Notes: generated from the sequence alone by a model not told the origin. A stretch of 64,000 nt of DNA from Leptolyngbya sp. FACHB-8 (GCF_014695575.1 NZ_JACJOO010000016.1:1-64000), one strand, 5' to 3'; shown: positions 8,465 to 18,130, counted from the stretch's first letter. Numbers and translations: made by a program.

Positions 8465-10450
8465 TTACGATTCCTTTAAATTCAATCCATGATGCTGATG
8501 GAGTTTCCGGTGCATTTGACGATAAGGTTCAGATGACGTACCTTTCAACCCCACCAGACTGTAGAGCATAACTTTGTTCTGACCCCGTCCCTTCATTTCG
8601 TGAGCGCCCACTGGCACGACCTCAACGGCATCCTGAACCTTTTCGTACAGGGATTCGGTGATCAGAATGTCGGTGATGAGTTTGCGGGTAAGCCCTTCCA
8701 CACGGCTGGCAACGTTAACAGCATCCCCAATCAGCGCATACTCCCGGCGGCGGGCTGAACCGATGTCTCCGGCGATCGCCTCCCCAAAGTTGATACCTAC
8801 CCCATTAAACAGGACGGCCTGCCCCCTAGCGGCCCACTCATCCTGCAACGCCAATAGTGCTTTGCGCATGGCCAATGCCGCGTGGATCGCATTTAAGGCA
8901 TCGGCCTCTTCACCCTGGGAAATGGGAGAGCCAAACTCGGCCATGATGGCATCTCCAATGAATTTATCGACGGTGCCCCCTGCTTCAAGAATGACTTCCA
9001 CCATGGCGTTGAGGTAGGTGTTGAGCTGCTCAACCAACTGCTCCGGCTCCGTTTCCAGAGAAAAGTTCGTAAATCCACGAATGTCGCAAAACAATACAGC
9101 GGCTCGAACTCGCCGTCCCTTCAGTAGCGATTGGAAGTCATCAGAGTTTGTCAAGATTTCGCGGACGATGGGAGCTGCAACGTAGCGTTCTAAAGTATGG
9201 CGCAGGCGGCGTTTTTCGAGTTGATCGGCAATACTGCCCGTTGTGAGATTGGAAAGGCCGCTGAGGAGCAGAATGGTGAACGGCACGGCAACGGGCAAAA
9301 TGGTGTAGCCATACATCAAGCTGAAGTAACTAATGCCTCCCCAGGCGATCGCCACTCCCAAAAATCCTAAAAACAGTGGCACTGGGCGTTTGAAGCGATA
9401 GATCAGGAAGGTGGCGATCGCCATGGTTCCTAACCCAACCGCCCCAGCTCGTCCAAGTGGATTGGGCAGAGCGTCCTGTATGACCCGGTTCTCCATGAGG
9501 GTTGCCAGAGTATTCGCGTGCAGTTCAATTCCCGGCATCCGTTCGGAAAAGGGTGTCGCGACAAAATCTTGAAATGACTCAGCAACAGGCCCGATGAGCA
9601 CTACTTTTCCGGCAAAGGTTTGCTGTTGCTGGTGGTAAGCCCAATTTTCGGGGGACAGCAAATGCCAGAAGGGAATGCGAGGAAACGTTGTGGGGCGACC
9701 ATAGAAATAGATATGGCCTGTTGTTTTTTCCGGGCTGGAAAACTGAGCGGCTTTCAGAGCCGCCAGGGCAAACGAGTGAGTGTCTTGAGCCAGGCCGAGT
9801 GGCTGTAAGACTTGTTGAATAAAGTTTTCAGGAAGCTGGGAAACGCTCTGATCCGGTTCAGGCAGAAAGTTAATCAGGTGATAGGGCGGCTCTGCTTGAA
9901 ATTGGGGATTGGGGACAACTAATTGCCCCATTTCGCCAGAATCTGGGTTGCCGAAGGTTTCGTATTGGCTAGCCAGGACGACGCGATCGCCATACTTAAC
10001 CAGCACTCGGCCCAACTCCGCATCCCCGGCGGGGTCATCCTGCCGGGGATCCACAAAAATGACGTCGACGGCTACGGCTTTTGCCCCGGCTTGCATCAAA
10101 CGTTCGATCACACGGGCATAGGCGCTGCGTTTCCAGGGGTAGGTCTGGAGGGGTTCAAAGTCCGGATTGCTTTGCGGATCTGCCAGGTAATCTTTACCCC
10201 GATCAAGAGAGCTTTGATCCATTTCCAGAATCACAACGTTCTCGGGGGGTGGGGTAGTGCCTCGCAGACGGAAGAAAAGGGTTTGGGCCCGGTGTTCCAT
10301 CCACTGAACTGTGCCGAGATTTACGGTGGTGGCGATCGCACCCAAGGTTGCCCAGGTTATGACCAATCCATATCCCAGGCTGCTAAGAGCGATGGGCGAT
10401 CGCAATGGCTGAAGTTTGGGGGCTCGGGGGGCAGTTTGTAATGGCTTCAT
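8465..10450 (-). CDS. CHASE2-domain adenylate/guanylate cyclase
   Basis: A 661-residue membrane receptor cyclase. A first transmembrane helix (~25-50) is followed by an extracytoplasmic CHASE2 sensor (~55-320), three transmembrane helices (~330-410) and a C-terminal class III cyclase domain (~445-640). Both metal-binding Asp are present (FCDIRGFT, KFIGDAIMAEFG), as is the purine-selecting Lys (TVDKF). At the second purine position YALIGDAVNVASR has Ala where many class IIIb adenylyl cyclases have Thr, so the nucleotide preference is uncertain. The gene follows fecR on the same strand; CHASE2 and FecR proteins often neighbour each other in cyanobacteria. Likely product: cAMP. Confidence 0.92.
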   Translation of the reverse strand: MKPLQTAPRAPKLQPLRSPIALSSLGYGLVITWATLGAIATTVNLGTVQWMEHRAQTLFFRLRGTTPPPENVVILEMDQSSLDRGKDYLADPQSNPDFEPLQTYPWKRSAYARVIERLMQAGAKAVAVDVIFVDPRQDDPAGDAELGRVLVKYGDRVVLASQYETFGNPDSGEMGQLVVPNPQFQAEPPYHLINFLPEPDQSVSQLPENFIQQVLQPLGLAQDTHSFALAALKAAQFSSPEKTTGHIYFYGRPTTFPRIPFWHLLSPENWAYHQQQQTFAGKVVLIGPVAESFQDFVATPFSERMPGIELHANTLATLMENRVIQDALPNPLGRAGAVGLGTMAIATFLIYRFKRPVPLFLGFLGVAIAWGGISYFSLMYGYTILPVAVPFTILLLSGLSNLTTGSIADQLEKRRLRHTLERYVAAPIVREILTNSDDFQSLLKGRRVRAAVLFCDIRGFTNFSLETEPEQLVEQLNTYLNAMVEVILEAGGTVDKFIGDAIMAEFGSPISQGEEADALNAIHAALAMRKALLALQDEWAARGQAVLFNGVGINFGEAIAGDIGSARRREYALIGDAVNVASRVEGLTRKLITDILITESLYEKVQDAVEVVPVGAHEMKGRGQNKVMLYSLVGLKGTSSEPYRQMHRKLHQHHGLNLKES

Positions 10451-10540
10451 TCAGCGTAGTGAGAGGTGGTTCTACTTAAAAGGGTGATGGTGCGCGCAGC
10501 TTTGCACGCGCCATCACTCTTTTGAGTATCTTGATTTGGG

Positions 10541-10618
10541 CGCGCTTTAAAACTCGCTGAAAGGGTCGTTTTTCCAGGCGCGAAGCGCACGGAAAAACGA
10601 CCTTGAAAACAGGATCTA
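10541..10618. repeat. Dispersed hairpin repeat, family 2 (copy B)
   Basis: An inverted copy relative to 30006. A 12-bp outer stem (10564-10575 with 10591-10602) encloses GCGC-GAA-GCGC. The left flank reads CTTTAAAACTCGCTGAAAGG and the right flank ends GGATCTAG. Its last bases (10616-10618) are the TAG stop codon of the fecR gene. Lying between two same-strand genes, it may also end or attenuate transcription. Confidence 0.8.
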
Positions 10619-11431
10619 GAAGGGGAAGCCAGGGATAGATGGAGTCGATGGAATAGATGGACCGGGAATGGGGAGACCAGAGCTATCCAGGGGGAATGGA
10701 ATATTGGGGTAGAGTTGCTGGAAGCTTGATTGGATGCGGCTCAAACCTGGCAACAATTGCAGAAAGCCGTCGAACAGTTCTCCCAGCAAAATATCTTGGA
10801 ACTCATCGGCGGTAATTTGTTCAATGTCGCTCAGGCGATCGCCCTCCTGGGTCGAAACCTTCTCGCCTGCTTTTAATACAACGCTCTCAGGTTCATCAGA
10901 AGTCGCCTCGGGAGCTGTGCTATCGGGGCTTGTCACGATTCCGCCACTCTCGTTTTTGGTAACGGTTACTTCCCCCTCAAGAACTTTGACCTGTTCCCGA
11001 CCATCGTCATCGACTTCCATCAGGTAAGTCGTGCCTCGCACCCCAGCGGTGACAGAACCCGTGCATCCGTTAACAGCGCCATTCACCAGCAACACGCCGC
11101 GCTGAAGCTGGGCACACTGCCCGACTGTGAGGGACGAATTGCTAGAAAGGCGGGCGACAGCTCCCGTATTAAAGTTCACCTGAGCGCGGGCACTACCTGT
11201 GCGAACGTTTTGCCCACGATTAGCTGTATCACCGACACGGGCCTGGTTGTTTTGAATAAAGACTTCAGAACCGTCTAACACTTCAGCAATAGTGCCAGCG
11301 GATACGGTTTGGGCCGTTCCAGGGGAGTTCCAACTACCGATGCCAAGTACGATCGCAAAACCGAATACAAGACCAATCAGCCACGGGCGCAACGGGCGAA
11401 GCGTTAGCCTCGCCATAAAAAATTGGATCAT
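10616..11431 (-). CDS. FecR-domain secreted protein
   Basis: A 271-residue protein with an N-terminal signal or anchor (LIGLVFGFAIVLGIGSW, residues ~18-35) and a FecR-type beta-sandwich domain at ~55-165 (GDTANRGQNVRTGSARAQV; VTAGVRGTTYLMEV; VKVLEGEVTV). A Pro/Ser-rich tail ends the protein. FecR domains act extracytoplasmically as ligand or partner-sensing modules. The adjacent downstream CHASE2 cyclase suggests they form one sensory unit, which is inference from gene order. Two Cys (GQCAQL, NGCTGS) may form a disulfide in the periplasm. ATG start at 11431; the TAG stop is formed by the end of the adjacent hairpin repeat. Confidence 0.88.
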   Translation of the reverse strand: MIQFFMARLTLRPLRPWLIGLVFGFAIVLGIGSWNSPGTAQTVSAGTIAEVLDGSEVFIQNNQARVGDTANRGQNVRTGSARAQVNFNTGAVARLSSNSSLTVGQCAQLQRGVLLVNGAVNGCTGSVTAGVRGTTYLMEVDDDGREQVKVLEGEVTVTKNESGGIVTSPDSTAPEATSDEPESVVLKAGEKVSTQEGDRLSDIEQITADEFQDILLGELFDGFLQLLPGLSRIQSSFQQLYPNIPFPLDSSGLPIPGPSIPSTPSIPGFPF

Positions 11432-11700
11432 AGGGGCATCTCACAAATTAACGGACGTCATTCACGTCTTCGAATCACCTGTCCTGTGTTCCGTGCAGCG
11501 TTTTAAACTGCGGATGCACCCATTTCCCAGTTTATTTTCCCCATCAGGCTGCCTGCATACTTGTAAGTTTGCGTAACAATAGAGTTGGGTCATGCTAAAT
11601 TGCGAGGATTTTTGAGCATAAAAACTTCTCTATATTCAAAAATTCTTACAACTCAGCAGAACCAGGATTTATTTGTGTAAACCCACCCCGTGAGAACGCT

Positions 11701-13086
11701 ATGGTTCAGTCTGTGCAGCAATCCTTCACTGATGTTATCCAGCGTCAGCGTCGCTTCTTCGAAACGGGAACTACACGACCTCTAACGTTCCGGCTAGAGC
11801 AGCTACAGCGGTTGCGACAGGCCATACTGGATGGGCGCGATCGCATCATTACTGCCCTTGCGTCCGATCTGGGCCGGCCTGAATTCGAAGCCTACGCCTT
11901 TGAAGTTGGAGTGCTGAAGGAACTGGATTATGCGCTCAAGAATTTAGCCAAATGGGCCAAACCCCAACGAGTGCCCATCCCCCTGGAACAGCGACCTGGC
12001 AAGGCACAGATTGTGTCAGAACCCCTGGGTGTTGTGCTAATTATGGGACCGTGGAACTATCCAATACAGCTGGTGTTGGGGCCATTGGTCGCTGCGATCG
12101 CTGCCGGAAACTGTGCTGTCCTCAAACCTTCGGAGCTGGCTCCAGCAAGTTCTCGCTTTGTGGCTGAACTGGTGAAGGAAACCTTTGAGCCTGATTTTGT
12201 CACCGTGGTGGAAGGCGGCGTAGAGGTGGCACAATCCCTGCTGGAGGAACGGTTTGACCATATCTTCTTCACCGGGGGGACGGCCATTGGCAAGGTAGTG
12301 ATGGCGGCGGCGGCGAAGCATCTCACCCCTGTAACCCTGGAATTGGGTGGAAAAACTCCCTGCATCGTAGACGCCGATGTCGATTTGCCCACAACAGCCC
12401 GACGGATTCTCTGGGGTAAGTTCATCAATGCGGGGCAAACGTGTATCGCTCCCGATTATTTATTGGTAGATCGCAAGCTCAAACCTGCCTTGCTGGAGCA
12501 GTTACAAACGACACTGCAGCAGGCGTATGGTGAAGACCCGAGCCAGAGCGCAGACTTTGGGCGGATTGTGAGCGATCGCCACTTCGCCCGTGTCAGCTCA
12601 TTGCTCAACTCTGGCACTATCGTCGCCGGAGGTATAACGGATGCCAGCCAGCGCTATATTGCCCCTACCATCCTGGACAATGTTGCGCCTGATTCTCCAG
12701 TCATGCAGGACGAAATTTTTGGTCCGATTCTGCCAGTGCTGGAATATGACGATTTGGGGGAGGCCATTGCCTTCATCAACCAACGCCCCAAACCCCTGGC
12801 TCTCTATGTTTTCTCTCGCCAGGCAGCCGTACAACAACGGGTCATTCAACAAACCTCATCCGGTGGAGTCTGTATCAACGACACCATCATGCATATTGGC
12901 GTGTCGGAGCTGCCTTTCGGCGGCGTAGGAGACAGCGGCATGGGTCGCTATCACGGAAAAGCCGGGTTCGATACCTTTTCCCACGCTAAAAGTATTCTGA
13001 CTAAACCCTTCTGGCTGGATTTAGATTGGCGTTATCCACCCTATGCCAACAAGATGGGGTTGCTGAAGCGGGTGATTGGTGGCTGA
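11701..13086 (+). CDS. Aldehyde dehydrogenase (class 3-like)
   Basis: 461 residues; an NAD(P)-dependent aldehyde dehydrogenase that oxidises aldehydes to carboxylates. Visible motifs are the cofactor strand VVLIMGPWNYPIQL, the FTGG turn, the active-site Glu in TLELGGKTPCIV and the catalytic Cys in NAGQTCIAPDYLLV, then GVGDSGMGRYHGK near the C-terminus. The short length and these motifs match the class 3 group used by cyanobacteria for fatty aldehydes or apocarotenals; the real substrate is not determinable here. ATG at 11701 follows a GAGAACGCT leader. Divergent from fecR across about 270 bases with no recognised element. Confidence 0.94.
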   Translation: MVQSVQQSFTDVIQRQRRFFETGTTRPLTFRLEQLQRLRQAILDGRDRIITALASDLGRPEFEAYAFEVGVLKELDYALKNLAKWAKPQRVPIPLEQRPGKAQIVSEPLGVVLIMGPWNYPIQLVLGPLVAAIAAGNCAVLKPSELAPASSRFVAELVKETFEPDFVTVVEGGVEVAQSLLEERFDHIFFTGGTAIGKVVMAAAAKHLTPVTLELGGKTPCIVDADVDLPTTARRILWGKFINAGQTCIAPDYLLVDRKLKPALLEQLQTTLQQAYGEDPSQSADFGRIVSDRHFARVSSLLNSGTIVAGGITDASQRYIAPTILDNVAPDSPVMQDEIFGPILPVLEYDDLGEAIAFINQRPKPLALYVFSRQAAVQQRVIQQTSSGGVCINDTIMHIGVSELPFGGVGDSGMGRYHGKAGFDTFSHAKSILTKPFWLDLDWRYPPYANKMGLLKRVIGG

Positions 13087-13123
13087 AAGATTGATATCAA
13101 GTTCGGTTGAATAACGTCACTCA

Positions 13124-13363
13124 TCACTGTTGCTGCCCCAACAGCTCCCGGCATTGTTGAATTGTTAGTGCACTAGGTTGGTCCAGGGTGCCGACCCAGG
13201 CCCCCAAAAAAACGAGTAACAAAATGGCCAGCACAATGGGGGTGGGGTCTCCCCAACCGTTAGGGTTACCGGGTGGATCAATTTTGGGCATAGGCTCGCT
13301 CTCGTTGCGGGTAGACAGTGGTACTCGCTCCGGCATGGCACGGAAGCTTTTAATCGCTTCCAT
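13124..13363 (-). CDS. Small single-pass membrane protein, unknown
   Basis: A frame of 79 residues whose C-terminal half carries one clear transmembrane helix (PIVLAILLLVFLGAWVGTL). Before it is a Pro/Gly/Asn-rich stretch (KIDPPGNPNGWGDPTP). The first 24 residues are basic and less convincing, so translation may begin at the internal Met (MPKIDPPGNP, ATG near 13291). No family is recognised. It lies between the convergent aldehyde dehydrogenase and the photolyase-family gene, in the same direction as the latter. Confidence 0.5.
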   Translation of the reverse strand: MEAIKSFRAMPERVPLSTRNESEPMPKIDPPGNPNGWGDPTPIVLAILLLVFLGAWVGTLDQPSALTIQQCRELLGQQQ

Positions 13364-13443
13364 TACAACATGGTTACTCGCAAGTCGGGTAAAACCCTCT
13401 CAAAAAGAGATGGCACAGGGTTAGCGCACTATCTCTTTTCGGG

Positions 13444-14907
13444 TCAACGACGGTAAACCTGGAGTGCCTCATTATAAAGTTGCTCGTTGGTCTTAGCCGA
13501 TTTGAACAAATCCACAAGGGGCCTTGGATAGTCAACGCCAACCCGGACACCAAAGCGCTGTTGCTCAACGGGCTGAAGCTTCCATGGCTCATGAATTTTG
13601 GCCGCTGGAACTCCTGCTAACTCGGGGAGCCAGTGTTTCACATACGCGCCCTGGGGGTCGTAGTCTTTTGACTGTTTCAGAATGTTGAAGAAGCGAAATC
13701 CTCGGGCATCGTTGCCAACTCCAGCCGTATAGTTCCAGTTGCCATAGTTGCTGCACACGTCGTGGTCGATCAGCTGAGATTCAAACCATTCAGCTCCCAT
13801 ACGCCAATCGATACCGAGATTTTTAGTGAGGAAGCTGGCGACATTCTGCCGCCCCCGGTTAGACATGAAGCCGGTGGTTGCTAGTTCTCGCATGTTCGCA
13901 TCCACTAACGGGAACCCCGTCATACCCTGCTGCCATTGCTCAAACCGTGGCCAGTCTTGCTTCCAGGGGATGGGAATACCCTGTAACCCGGCGGGTTGAA
14001 ACACCTTGGTGCCGTGCTTGGCACAGATAAAACGAAAGTAGTCTCGCCAGAGCAACTCGAAGATGAGCCAGTAAGTGGAATCATTTTTGATCCGCTCGGC
14101 TTCATACTGCTGCACTTGCTCGTAGATCAGACGGGGAGACAGGCACCCCAAAGCTAACCAGGGGGAGAACTTAGAGGAGTAATCGGCCCCCAGCAGGCCG
14201 TTGCGAGTTTCTTTGTAGAGATGGAGGCGATCGCCCTCCCATATATATTGATGTAATCGCGCCATCCCCGCTGTTTCCCCGCCCCGGAAGGGTAGAACCC
14301 CTCGCTCATCTGGTGTGACAGGTTTCAAACCCAAGTCAGCCAGGGTGGGCAGTTCTCCAGGTTCAATATGAGGAAGCGGGGGAAGGGTTTGGGGCGATCG
14401 CCATGGCGACCTCACGGCCGACCGCTGCTCCACCTGTTTGCGAAAGGTGGTAAACAACTCTGGCAGTTGTGCCATGGCAAAGGGGAGATCCTCAGGATGG
14501 TAAAGGGTATGGCCCCACACCAGATCCAACCGCACATTTTGAGCGGCTAAAGCTTTTTGCAATGCCCGTTCCACGTGAAGCTCTTCGGATGTTGCTTCAG
14601 CTTGGGCATAGACTGTATCGATACTCAGCTTTTCTGCTAATCGCGGAATCTCGATTTCGGGCTTCCCGTAACGAAGAATTAAATCACTCCCTAAACGACG
14701 CAAAGTTTGGCGTAAATCAGTCAAACTTTCTAGTAGGAATTGAGCACGAAACGAACCCGTTTTAGGAAAACCGAAGGATGTGGTGTGGAAGTGCCGTGGA
14801 TCGAGACAGTAAACCGGGAGGATGGGAGTTTGAGAGGCGATCGCCCGCCTTAAGGGCTCGTGATCGTGAACCCGCAGGTCGTTACGAAACCAAATTATCT
14901 GGGTCAT
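13444..14907 (-). CDS. Cryptochrome DASH
   Basis: About 487 residues of the photolyase/cryptochrome family, DASH subgroup. These FAD proteins repair cyclobutane pyrimidine dimers in single-stranded DNA and may sense blue light. The N-terminal alpha/beta domain (IIWFRNDLRVHDHEPL, LYHPEDLPFAMAQLPELFTTFRKQVE) and the FAD-binding helical domain (KETRNGLLGADYSSKFSPWLALGCLSPR, LIFELLWRDYFRF, TGFMSNRGRQNVASFL, DVCSNYGNWNYTAGVGND) fit the DASH pattern residue for residue as I recall it from Synechocystis. The frame opens upstream at 14952, but ATG 14907 (MTQIIWF) is the family start. Confidence 0.93.
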   Translation of the reverse strand: MTQIIWFRNDLRVHDHEPLRRAIASQTPILPVYCLDPRHFHTTSFGFPKTGSFRAQFLLESLTDLRQTLRRLGSDLILRYGKPEIEIPRLAEKLSIDTVYAQAEATSEELHVERALQKALAAQNVRLDLVWGHTLYHPEDLPFAMAQLPELFTTFRKQVEQRSAVRSPWRSPQTLPPLPHIEPGELPTLADLGLKPVTPDERGVLPFRGGETAGMARLHQYIWEGDRLHLYKETRNGLLGADYSSKFSPWLALGCLSPRLIYEQVQQYEAERIKNDSTYWLIFELLWRDYFRFICAKHGTKVFQPAGLQGIPIPWKQDWPRFEQWQQGMTGFPLVDANMRELATTGFMSNRGRQNVASFLTKNLGIDWRMGAEWFESQLIDHDVCSNYGNWNYTAGVGNDARGFRFFNILKQSKDYDPQGAYVKHWLPELAGVPAAKIHEPWKLQPVEQQRFGVRVGVDYPRPLVDLFKSAKTNEQLYNEALQVYRR

Positions 14908-15023
14908 CCGCGTGGTATTCGATGGGTGAATTTGCCAGGAGCCCAACCCCACGAAACATCCTCGCTGTAAATAGAGGATGATAAGACATTAGTACTGCCT
15001 TTGCTGCCCCAGGGCAGGTTGTT

Positions 15024-16058
15024 ATGCTAACGCTCCTTACTATTACATTAGCCGTCATTTGTGGCTCCGCGATCTGCTCCTGCACCGAAACGGCGCTGCT
15101 GTCCGTCTCGATGATCAAAGTCCGTCAATGGGCTCAGGGAAATCGGCGGTCGGCAAAAGCACTTCTAGCTATCCGGGAGAAGATCAACCGTCCCATTGCT
15201 ACTCTGGTTATCTTCAATAACCTATTTAATATCCTGGGCAGTATTGTGATTGGTTCTCTGGCCTCTTCCGTGCTGGAAAGTGCTCTCCTGGGGGTGTTCT
15301 CGGGCATATTGACCTTTCTTATTATTATTTTTGGAGAAATTTTACCCAAAACCTTTGGCGAACGGTTTGCAGAACCGATCTCCCTGGCGACTGCGATTCC
15401 ATTGGCCGGGCTCACATTTGTTATTACGCCACTCATTTGGATGTTGGAGAAGGTGACTGCTCCCCTAGTGGGCGATCGCCCCCTCACAACGACCAATGAA
15501 GCTGAAATTCAATTTTTGACAACGGTTGGTCGTCAGGAAGGGGTGATTGGTAATGATGAGGCAGAAATGATTCATCGAGTTTTTTCCCTGAATGACACCA
15601 CGGCGGTGAAACTGATGACTCCTCGCGTGGCGCTGACTTTTATTCAGGGAGATTCTACGCTGAGTGACGTTCAGCAGCAGCTCGTGGATTCGCAGCACAA
15701 CCGATTGATTGTAATTGACGAAACGATTGATCATGTTCTGGGGGTCGCATTACGGAACGAGTTGCTGGCCGCCATTGTGGCAGGGCAGGGCGATCGCCTG
15801 GTGGCAACTCTGGCCCGTCCGGCCTGGTTTATCCCCGATACCTTACGGGCGGATAAGTTGTTGCGTCTATTTCAGGCGAAGCGTGAACACCTGGCTGTTG
15901 TGGTGAATGAATACGGCGTGGTGATGGGTGTGGTGACTCTAGAGGATGTTCTGGAAGTCATCACCGGCGAAATTGTGGATGAGACCGATGATGTGACAGA
16001 TATGCAGGCGTTTGCTCGACGGCGGCGCGATCGCCTCTTGAAGTCCTATCGAATCTAG
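15024..16058 (+). CDS. CNNM (DUF21) and CBS-pair membrane protein
   Basis: 344 residues. The N-terminal CNNM/DUF21 transmembrane domain (~1-150) contains ETALLSVSMIKVRQWAQG, ILGSIVIGSL and FGEILPKTFGERFAEP, the family signature. A cytoplasmic CBS pair follows (~195-315; MTPRVALTFI, VVNEYGVVMGVVTLEDVLEVITGEI). Relatives act in Mg2+ or other divalent cation transport and often carry a further CorC_HlyC domain, which is absent here: the protein ends about 25 residues after the second CBS. ATG start at 15024. The downstream hairpin at 16083-16151 probably terminates it. Confidence 0.9.
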   Translation: MLTLLTITLAVICGSAICSCTETALLSVSMIKVRQWAQGNRRSAKALLAIREKINRPIATLVIFNNLFNILGSIVIGSLASSVLESALLGVFSGILTFLIIIFGEILPKTFGERFAEPISLATAIPLAGLTFVITPLIWMLEKVTAPLVGDRPLTTTNEAEIQFLTTVGRQEGVIGNDEAEMIHRVFSLNDTTAVKLMTPRVALTFIQGDSTLSDVQQQLVDSQHNRLIVIDETIDHVLGVALRNELLAAIVAGQGDRLVATLARPAWFIPDTLRADKLLRLFQAKREHLAVVVNEYGVVMGVVTLEDVLEVITGEIVDETDDVTDMQAFARRRRDRLLKSYRI

Positions 16059-16082
16059 AATCACAAATAACAACATGCTCGC

Positions 16083-16151
16083 CATTTTTTTGAAGCCCTT
16101 GATTTTGCGTGCGTGTCGCGCATGCAGAATCAAGGGCTTTAGAAAAATAGG
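16083..16151. terminator. Large hairpin after CNNM gene
   Basis: A 12-bp perfect stem (16093-16104 with 16128-16139) is extended by a T-run/A-run pairing on the outside. The apex (GCGTGCGTGTCGCGCATGC) is GC-rich and partly self-complementary. It resembles the other dispersed hairpins but lacks a recognised family flank. The rest of the 444-bp gap up to the carbonic anhydrase shows nothing else identifiable. Confidence 0.7.
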
Positions 16152-16502
16152 GTAAGCCCTGAGCAGAGTCTTGACCTGGGGCGATCGCTATACCAACCAT
16201 TGAGAACCGCTATAGCCAGGTTCAAAAGGTCTCATAGGTCAAATTCAAAAATTCTCCAAATCCCTGGTAGGCACCGTGATACAGTCCTTAACAGAGGTAT
16301 GAAGTTTGCTAATTAAATTTGGACGCTAGTAAAGAAAGAGATCAAAACTCTTGATAGAAAGTGTCCGGGCAACTTTATCCGAGATGATATATAGTGCAGC
16401 GGGCGAAACAGGATACATTTCCAGCGTCAACCCCAGAGACACCGGTTTCTGAGTTGGTGTGGGCTGCTCCTTCTAAACCCCCTGTCTGGAAGGGACGTAC
16501 CA

Positions 16503-17327
16503 ATGAAAGAACTGATTAAAGGGTTACGGCGATTTAAGTCGGAATACTTCTGTCGCAACCAGCAATTGTTTGAGAAACTGGCCCATGGGCAGCAACCCCG
16601 CGTGCTGTTCATCACCTGTTCAGACTCACGGGTTGACCCCGAACTACTCACGAGCGCGGCTCCAGGCGAAATTTTTGTGATCCGCAATGCTGGAAATATT
16701 GTGCCACCCTATGGTGCGACCAACGGCGGGGAAGGGGCCACAATCGAATATGCCGTACAGGTTTTAGGTATTGATCAAATCGTGGTATGCGGCCACTCCC
16801 ACTGTGGGGCCATGAAGGGCTTGCTCAAGTTGGAGACCCTGCGCGAAGAACTACCCCTAGTCTACGAGTGGCTCAAACATGCAGAAGGCACTCGGCGCTT
16901 ATTGCAGGAGCACTATGGCGATCGCACGGGAGAAGATTTGCTGGATACAGCGATCGCCGAAAACGTGCTCACTCAAATCGAAAATCTTCGCACCTATCCC
17001 GTCATTCGTGCTGGGCTATTTAATGGTGACCTAAAAATTTACGCCTGGATTTATGACATTGACACTGGGGAGGTGGTGGCCTATGACCCCGAAACCCATG
17101 CCTATGTTCCTCCTCAAAGTCTTCTGTCCCCCGAAGAACTGGATGCAGAGCTTTTAACACCCGCGATTGAAGGCTGTGCCCTGCCGACATCTTCTAATGG
17201 GTTCTCCTCGCAACCGACAACCGCATCGACACGCGAAATGGTTCCGGCCAATCAGCGTTTCCCCTTTGTTTATATGTCTCCAGAACAGGCGGACCGCATT
17301 TATCGAGGCTCAAAAGCATCACGTTAG
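16503..17327 (+). CDS. ccaA: Beta-carbonic anhydrase, carboxysomal type
   Basis: 274 residues, the same length as Synechocystis CcaA. It interconverts bicarbonate and CO2 inside the carboxysome to feed Rubisco. The zinc ligands are in place: Cys39 with Asp41 and Arg43 (CSDSR), His98 and Cys101 (GHSHCG). The region around RNAGNIVPPYG is typical of beta enzymes. Beyond about residue 200 there is the C-terminal extension characteristic of the carboxysomal form (also named IcfA), which contacts carboxysome scaffold proteins. ATG start at 16503, preceded by GGAAGGGACG. No carboxysome shell genes are adjacent. Confidence 0.94.
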   Translation: MKELIKGLRRFKSEYFCRNQQLFEKLAHGQQPRVLFITCSDSRVDPELLTSAAPGEIFVIRNAGNIVPPYGATNGGEGATIEYAVQVLGIDQIVVCGHSHCGAMKGLLKLETLREELPLVYEWLKHAEGTRRLLQEHYGDRTGEDLLDTAIAENVLTQIENLRTYPVIRAGLFNGDLKIYAWIYDIDTGEVVAYDPETHAYVPPQSLLSPEELDAELLTPAIEGCALPTSSNGFSSQPTTASTREMVPANQRFPFVYMSPEQADRIYRGSKASR

Positions 17328-17668
17328 CCTCAAGTTCGTTTGGTTTCTTCCGCGATAGGGGTTTTATCGTCTCGATCTTGCCTGCTTTATGGGAGCCATT
17401 GCACTATGGCTTCCTACGGGCTTTTATGAACGAAAGGGAGCTGAAGAATTAGAGTTACCTATATATCCCTAACCTCTTTCGCTGCCTAGTTCGGTTTAAA
17501 GCCCCTAAGCCGAGCCTATGAATAGGCAAAACCCTGGGTATTCTTCATCCGGAAGGAATCTATAAATGGATTGATTAAAAAATCCAATAACTCATCCCAA
17601 GGGCCGTGGCGTTTTTCATAGGCTTAACTTATTAATCCTTCGTTGATCTTTTTGAGCTGCTCCTCGTT
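17328..17668. other. Intergenic region with one hairpin
   Basis: A 9-bp inverted repeat (17391-17399 with 17405-17413) about 60 bases after ccaA is a plausible terminator. A 27-codon frame starting at the ATG at 17390 overlaps it and is not convincing. Nothing else is recognised before trmL. Confidence 0.45.
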
Positions 17669-18130
17669 ATGCCCCGTGTTGTTCTTGTTAATCCTCAGAT
17701 TCCTCCCAATACTGGAAATATTGCTCGAACCTGTGCTGCGACAGGCACAGAGCTACATTTGGTAGGGCCTTTAGGGTTTGAAATTAGCGATCGCTACCTG
17801 AAACGTGCGGGTTTAGACTATTGGAGCTATGTGAATCTGCATTACCACCCAACCTACGCTGACTTCCAACAGTACCACTCAGTGTTTTCAGGCCGTCTTC
17901 TAGGTTTCAGCACTTCAGGAAAATGTAGTTATGTTAAGTGCAGTTACGCAGCTGACGACTGGCTCCTGTTTGGTGCAGAAACTACGGGGTTGTCCCCGGA
18001 GGTTTTGCAAGCTTGCGATCTAACCTTGCGAATTCCTATGGCAGAGGTAGGAGTGCGGAGCCTGAACCTATCCGTGAGTGTTGCCGTTGGCTTATTTGAA
18101 GCGAAGCGACAATTGAATCAACTGACCTGA
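17669..18130 (+). CDS. trmL: tRNA (cytidine(34)-2'-O)-methyltransferase
   Basis: 153 residues, the usual length for this small SPOUT-family enzyme. It methylates the ribose at the wobble position of tRNA-Leu isoacceptors using SAM. Signature segments are VLVNPQIPPNTGNIARTCAA, LHLVGPLGF, LLFGAETTGLSPEVL and the knot motif RSLNLSVSVAVGLFEA. ATG at 17669. It appears monocistronic and is followed by a strong hairpin. Confidence 0.94.
   Translation: MPRVVLVNPQIPPNTGNIARTCAATGTELHLVGPLGFEISDRYLKRAGLDYWSYVNLHYHPTYADFQQYHSVFSGRLLGFSTSGKCSYVKCSYAADDWLLFGAETTGLSPEVLQACDLTLRIPMAEVGVRSLNLSVSVAVGLFEAKRQLNQLT

Noticed and set aside
17390-17473. 27-codon frame after ccaA
   Set aside because: It overlaps a probable terminator hairpin and does not resemble any small photosystem or cytochrome subunit.
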